Part shown: in pieces, positions 1-64,000 of the stretch
Position numbering within the stretch: the stretch's first letter is position 1
Layout: every line of letters begins with the position of its first letter
Assembly: GCF_028583425.1 (NCBI RefSeq)
Contig: NC_072796.1
Coordinates: 128,933,464 to 128,997,463 of the forward strand
Reading direction: 5' to 3'
DNA: 64,000 nt
From: Eublepharis macularius
Taxonomy: Eukaryota; Chordata; Lepidosauria; Squamata; Eublepharidae
Program-made: the position numbers and the translations under genes
Notes under the pieces: generated by a model
What the model was told of the DNA's origin: nothing
Database searches by the model: none
Seen by the model: the letters and a program-made list of their open reading frames with translations, nothing else

Positions 1-2099
1 TGAACTTTGGACCCTGTGTAGACAGAGTATCAGTTAGTTGCAGCTGTTCCCTATTCTCCCTACAGTCAGATACTACTATTTACCCATCAAGTGGGGAAAA
101 TGATATAGAAATAATGCTTTTCACTCTTTACTTATAGTCACAACTGGGGGAAATTCCATAAGCGTAAGTTGGAATGTACGAGTGGGAGAGATGACTAATC
201 ACAAAACAAAGACTACCTTTTGAACATGTATCAAAATGCATCTTTGGAACAGAGACATGGCAGAATATCCCAGCAGAATGGTAAGGTTTGGTTTTGCTTG
301 GGCTTAATAACACTGATTAAACTAGAACAGAAGCCCCGTGTCTAAACAAAGGAGTGTTTTATGCTGCCTCAGATGTATTGGGGGGGGGGATGTTATTCAT
401 GCAAGGTGGCAGATTAGAACGTAGTTGGTAGCATGCTTAAGAATAAGGTGCCTTGCATAACAAGTGACTTAGAAAATTGCTTTGAACTTCACACATTGTA
501 GAAATCAAGTAGGAGCTCTGAGTTGCTTACACTTTCATTCCACTCCTGTTTTATATAACTGCCAACCCGGTTCATTCAAGACAATGCATAGGAATTGTTT
601 ATTCCCTCCCTCTTAAGATGCCTTTTCATAATGATCATAGCATGTTTATAAATCACACGAGGCTAAATATAAAGCTGGACTGTGGTCAAGAGCATTGAGT
701 GTTGCTCAGTGTGAACACAGTAATCTTGCTGCAAAGCGCTCTAAAAACCAAACTTGTCCAACATCCCCAGTCCTCTTTCTGGTTAGACAGCCATTAATAT
801 ACATGTGGTGCTGGCTTAGAAGTAGGGTCTGAAGGAAGACTCACCAGGTAGGATTAGAGATGTTATAGGATTCTTTGTTTAAACAAATTGCTACACACAG
901 AATTATTTTGTCACCAAGATTCAGACTATACATCCTTTGCTGAAGGGAGGAGTCAGGTGACCACAGATCTCATTCTCCTCCCTCTTTTTTTAAGCTAATC
1001 ACAAACACGCAAGTCAAAGAGGCTACCACACGATAACTACGATCATAACGTGGAAAACACGGCCCCGTGAATTTACCTAAACTACTGTTTTCATATCAGC
1101 TTGATAAGCAGTAGTTTGTTTTGTACAGATCCACAAAGATCTCAAGATTTCAGGCAACGCTTGGGAGTTTTTCATAAGGACTAAGAGTCTAGAATTCACT
1201 CTTATCACTATAGCTAATAGCTAACTGGATAACCTCCTTGCAGATAGCAAAAGCCAAAAAACTAGGATGCCTACAGACAAAGTAAACGTGTCTTTAAATA
1301 CTAAGGGGGAAACTACAGGCATGCAGGAAAAAATATGACTTCATAAATTAACCAAGATGACAAAAACCTAAAAACATGGCCTGTCGGAAACTAACTATGC
1401 TCTAGGAGGGAAGTAACAAAGACCTGCTCAGTGTTAAAAGAAAAAGGGAAGGAAAGTCAGTCTGCTTGAGCCATGAATGATTCCTCACAGGCTCTCAGAT
1501 AGTACTAAAAAATCCAGTGAACCCAGAGCAACCCAGTGGCCCTAAAAACATCGGTTTGTGCATGTGACTGAGGACATCTAGTAAGTATGATTATCTCCAC
1601 TGGTTCTGTAGGGAAAGGAGGAGAGCTTGGGACTGCGTTAAGAACTGTGGCCTGGAAGAGAAGAACACCCACCCACCCCACTCACCCATTGACATCCATT
1701 GCTGAGATGGCTGACCAATTATTTTTAGGCAGGGACTATATCTAGACACAATGCAGCCATATGAGGGCTGGTGTGAAGATTGCCAGATTAAGAGCAGCCA
1801 ACTGGCCTCATTAAAAAAAAAATGTAATTCTCATTTTAAACTTCATGCAACATTGTAAGCTGCACTGGGTGCCGATATTGGAAGAAAAGACTGGTATAAG
1901 TGGTCCAAATAAGATGCATAAGGAGATCACTGGATTTAACTGCTATGCTTCTCTGATAACCCCTCATTCTTCATTATGGAGTTCCCTGCCCTACTAAACA
2001 GAGATGCCAGAAAAACACACGTGATCTATACCTTCAGGCCAAGAAGACCAACTTCTCCTTTTGACAGAAGACTCTAGCTGATAAAAGGACATTCAGATT
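1..2099. other. Intergenic DNA beyond the ASAP1 3' end
   Basis: No exon, RNA gene or recognisable full repeat seen. There are short homopolymers (G run near 380, A run near 1813) and generally AT-rich sequence. The only open frames are short and random-looking. Confidence 0.5.
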
Positions 2100-4693
2100 T
2101 TTGAGATCAACTGAATACATTTATTTAAAAGCAATTTTAAATATTAAAAAAGTAGAAATTAACACATACAGTACTCAAACTGTCACATTAAGCACATGTG
2201 AGACGAGTGTACTGATGTAAGGATGACTGTAACATTCAAAGGAGACTTCAGTTTCCAGCTAGTGGCACCATTAGATCTGCTTTCTATAAAACGCTGATGC
2301 ATGAAGTCATAGGAAATAAATAGCCGTTGCTGTTCAACAGTAAAACACCATTTGCAGAACGTATTTCCCTCTTCCAGGGGAAGGGGAAGGGGAAACCCAA
2401 AACAGACTTCCCAAATATGCCATGTACAAAATTGCAGATAGTGGCTCTTTGAGTTCAAATATAATAAGTGTCCTTAAACTCAGCCTATATATCATACATT
2501 GTATTTTCATTCTCCTATGGACTCTCAAATCACCCAGAATAGTCAACTCTTGTTTTTTTATTGTTTTTTTTTTAAAAAATTCATTTATACTACTTCAAAA
2601 AGCATACAAAATAATAGACATTTGACTCTACATCATTTTACACATCTTGGATCTTCTTTATATGGTTTGCCTTTTGTTTTTTAACTGGTAGATTTTTAAA
2701 TTATCGTAAAATATACTTGACAAAAAAGGTAGATCAGTTTTGTACTTTTAATGCATCTGAAGCATATGGCATTAATGAGTAACATGGAATGTTCAGTCAT
2801 TTGAGTTCTGGCTTTCATATCAACAGCACGAGTCGGACAACACGGACTCCGGTAACACTGCAGAGGTGATGCTGCCAGTCGGCTCGTTCCGTCATTTGCA
2901 CGCTTAACGATTTGAACAAAATGTGTCATGACATGGAAGAAGCAATTGTTTAAAAACCACTTTCCAATAATAGCCGATAAATATTTTGCTATTCTTCATG
3001 CACAGTTTCTTAAATTGATTATGTTTTGCATGTTAACCATTTAAATAAAAATAAATATTCACTGGGTGCAGGTTTGTAGAATGTCAAAAGCGAAAGCCTC
3101 AGAGAGATTAATCTGAACTTGTGCTTTAGTGACAGGAAACACTTAAGACATGGAATCACAGACAGAATTCATTTTAAACTAAAAAAAAAAAGGACTGTTG
3201 CCAAAGTAATATTGCCACTAAGCAATATTATATGCCAGGGGAACCTAGCAGGACGCATGGATGATCATAAGCCAAAAGACAACATTCTGCTTGGGTTATG
3301 ATCAAAAATCAGACTAAACAACAATAAATAACGGACACGGCTACCAGAAACGAATACCTTAATACGTTAATAGTCTTGATTAGGCTAAAGAAAGGGTTTA
3401 AGCAGCAAGTAATGCAATTTTATAACTCGGAAGCGACCACAGGTCAAAAGGCATCTTTTCAAAGTTATCAATTTTGTGGTTCCGTGATTGTTGGCGGATG
3501 CTCAGAGTTCAGCCCTGAACCATAATTAGAATTCAATAAAGAAAATATAACTCCCCAATGATTTACTGTTCTCTGGTTTCTCTAATTAACAGCTGACAGT
3601 TTGCAGGAAAGGTTATATTTCACCCTCATTTTCAAAACCATTTAACTGTTTCAGTTTCCCCAGACAATTATGCTAAGTGAACATCATAACTTAATATTCT
3701 CCAATGAGTTGAAGACTATTGGGGAAGAAAAAAACCTTTTAAATCCCCCACAGCAAAATTATTGTCTAGGCAAGCCAATTAGTTAGAAACAAATACATAA
3801 GCTCATCTTTAAACCTGGGTAGCAACCAAGCCAATACCAGAGTTGTACGGCTTTGATGTTATGGGTTAACGTAACATTCCTGCACGAACGCAGGCTGCAA
3901 GTATCTGAATTCATAAACAGACTCTTTTTCTTGCACGTTCCTGGTTCAGTGAAAAGAAATCTCCAGACAGAAGTTCCGTATGCTCTCCTTCATTAGATAT
4001 ATTTCTTTGTTTTAATTAAACACAGATGGTGTTGTGAGGTAAAAATCATAGGGAGAAACTGCAACTATGTAATACAAACATGAAATGCTGTTCACACACC
4101 ATAAAATACTATTGGTTTATCTGTAGCGTGAGTGAATATTTCTTTTGCTTGATGCATACATTGAACACTTATAACAAATACCAAGGAAGTGGATTTCACA
4201 AGCTGTAAATTGTGTACATTTGTAGCTGTAAACTGGGCTGTAAATGAGCCAAAGCAGTTCATTTTGAAAACTGAATCCTAATCTCTGCTAGTTACCTAGT
4301 TTAAGAATACTGATTTATTAGCAATGGTCATTTCTGTACAGTTAAACAACTGAATGAGACCAAACACATTTAAGGAGCTGGAAGTCCATACACACAGACA
4401 AAGAGATGTAAGTGCTTGATGCCGAGGATGGCTTGAGCAGACCCAAGAAGGCGTGCCAGGACCCAAGGCTACCATAATACTGGCAAAGGCGGAGTAACGC
4501 CGTATATTTACAATACAAGGGTAAGTCACCTCATAGGGTGAGCCATAAATGAGTTCTCGTTCTGTAACAGCCGTTATATATACATATATATCCACAATTG
4601 TGCACAGAATTACAGGGAGGCAGCAGCTGTTTGCTTCATGCTAAAAGCCCGTCTTACAGGAAAGATGTGCAATGCTCAAGTTTCCAATCTGAC
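2100..4693 (-). other. ASAP1: Predicted ASAP1 3' untranslated region
   Basis: About 2.6 kb between the stop codon and the AATAAA at 2120-2125 on the minus strand. I see no interspersed repeat in it, unlike the introns, which fits an exon under constraint. A CpG-bearing patch at about 2825-2900 stands out from the AT-rich surroundings. The end point is inferred, not shown by transcript data. Confidence 0.55.
2120..2125 (-). terminator. Candidate polyadenylation signal AATAAA
   Basis: On the minus strand the sequence reads AAATAAATG about 2.57 kb after the ASAP1 stop, a plausible 3' UTR length for this gene. Cleavage would fall near 2095-2110. Other AATAAA hexamers exist upstream, for example 4314-4319. 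Confidence 0.45.
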
Positions 4694-63682
<58,989 letters not shown>

Positions 63683-64000
63683 CTAGAGAAGTAAAAACAT
63701 AACCCATTCATTTTAATTTCCTAAAGCTTTATTTGTTTTTAACACAAATCCGTCATAACATTAAAATGCAGTATTATGTATGCTTTTATTCTATATTGAT
63801 ATAAAGAAATGTAAGATCATCAGATGAGGGAGGAGACCATCTACAGATGACTGGCATCAGCAGGGTCCCTGTTCATTCCACAGCAACTGCCCTATTGTCC
63901 CAGGGATGAGCTTCCAATGTGGCCCTCTGAGAAAACAAAGCGTTTCTCTGGCCTTTGCAGGGCATACTCAAAGCACGCTGCCCCGAGATGCTTGCTCCCC
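63683..64000. other. Intron upstream of the first visible ASAP1 exon
   Basis: Begins (minus direction) with sequence leading to the ctctag acceptor. The next upstream BAR exon is not seen before the window ends. Confidence 0.5.

Noticed and set aside
2696-2929. Small minus open frame in the CpG-bearing patch
   Set aside because: Lies in the predicted 3' UTR and has no resemblance to the missing SH3 end, which was found at 4694-4768.

Overview
The window is intronic and exonic DNA of a vertebrate nuclear genome, very probably a squamate reptile (lizard, gecko or snake lineage). The evidence is a multi-exon animal gene with canonical GT-AG introns, a Sauria-type tRNA SINE with an 11-bp target-site duplication (TSD), 5S rRNA-derived SINEs, CR1 and L1 LINE tails, several hAT miniature elements and abundant Penelope-like elements (PLEs). 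No bacterial, viral or CRISPR feature was seen.

One gene fills the window: the 3' two-thirds of ASAP1 (ArfGAP with SH3, ankyrin and PH domains 1), on the minus strand. I located 20 coding exons by homology and splice sites. They run from the end of the BAR domain (63596-63682) through PH (54951 down to 34306), ArfGAP (30371 down to 29290), ankyrin repeats (26359 down to 23481), an acidic and proline-rich region (21711 down to 8350) and SH3 (7054 down to 4694, stop at 4694-4696). Exon lengths sum to 2580 bp, 859 codons plus stop. Every splice phase closes, so the gene looks intact. A predicted 3' UTR of about 2.6 kb follows, with an AATAAA signal at 2120-2125 (minus). Bases 1 to about 2100 lie beyond the gene. 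The upstream BAR exons and the promoter are outside the window.

The introns carry the mobile elements. The most unusual set is a group of inverted, head-to-head PLE insertions. At 46648-49021 a 983-bp minus-strand 3' part abuts a 1391-bp plus-strand copy that encodes part of a reverse transcriptase plus a GIY-YIG-like endonuclease. The arms are colinear and nearly identical, and the whole is flanked by a 14-bp TSD. Smaller insertions at 20161-20527, 33855-34250 and 49496-49712 have the same inverted layout and 13-14 bp TSDs. An insertion of a second PLE family at 42699-43152 repeats the layout with an 11-bp TSD and a SINE in its middle. In all five, the right end is about 30-40 bp longer than the mirror-image left end. 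The first family's ends contain a hammerhead-ribozyme-like fold.

Other elements include a decayed second PLE coding region (61580-62720), hAT-type elements with 8-bp TSDs, a Tigger-like MITE with TA TSD, and one possible heavily decayed retroelement (30420-32220). Long stretches, for example 34355-36352 and 59680-61570, hold nothing I can identify.
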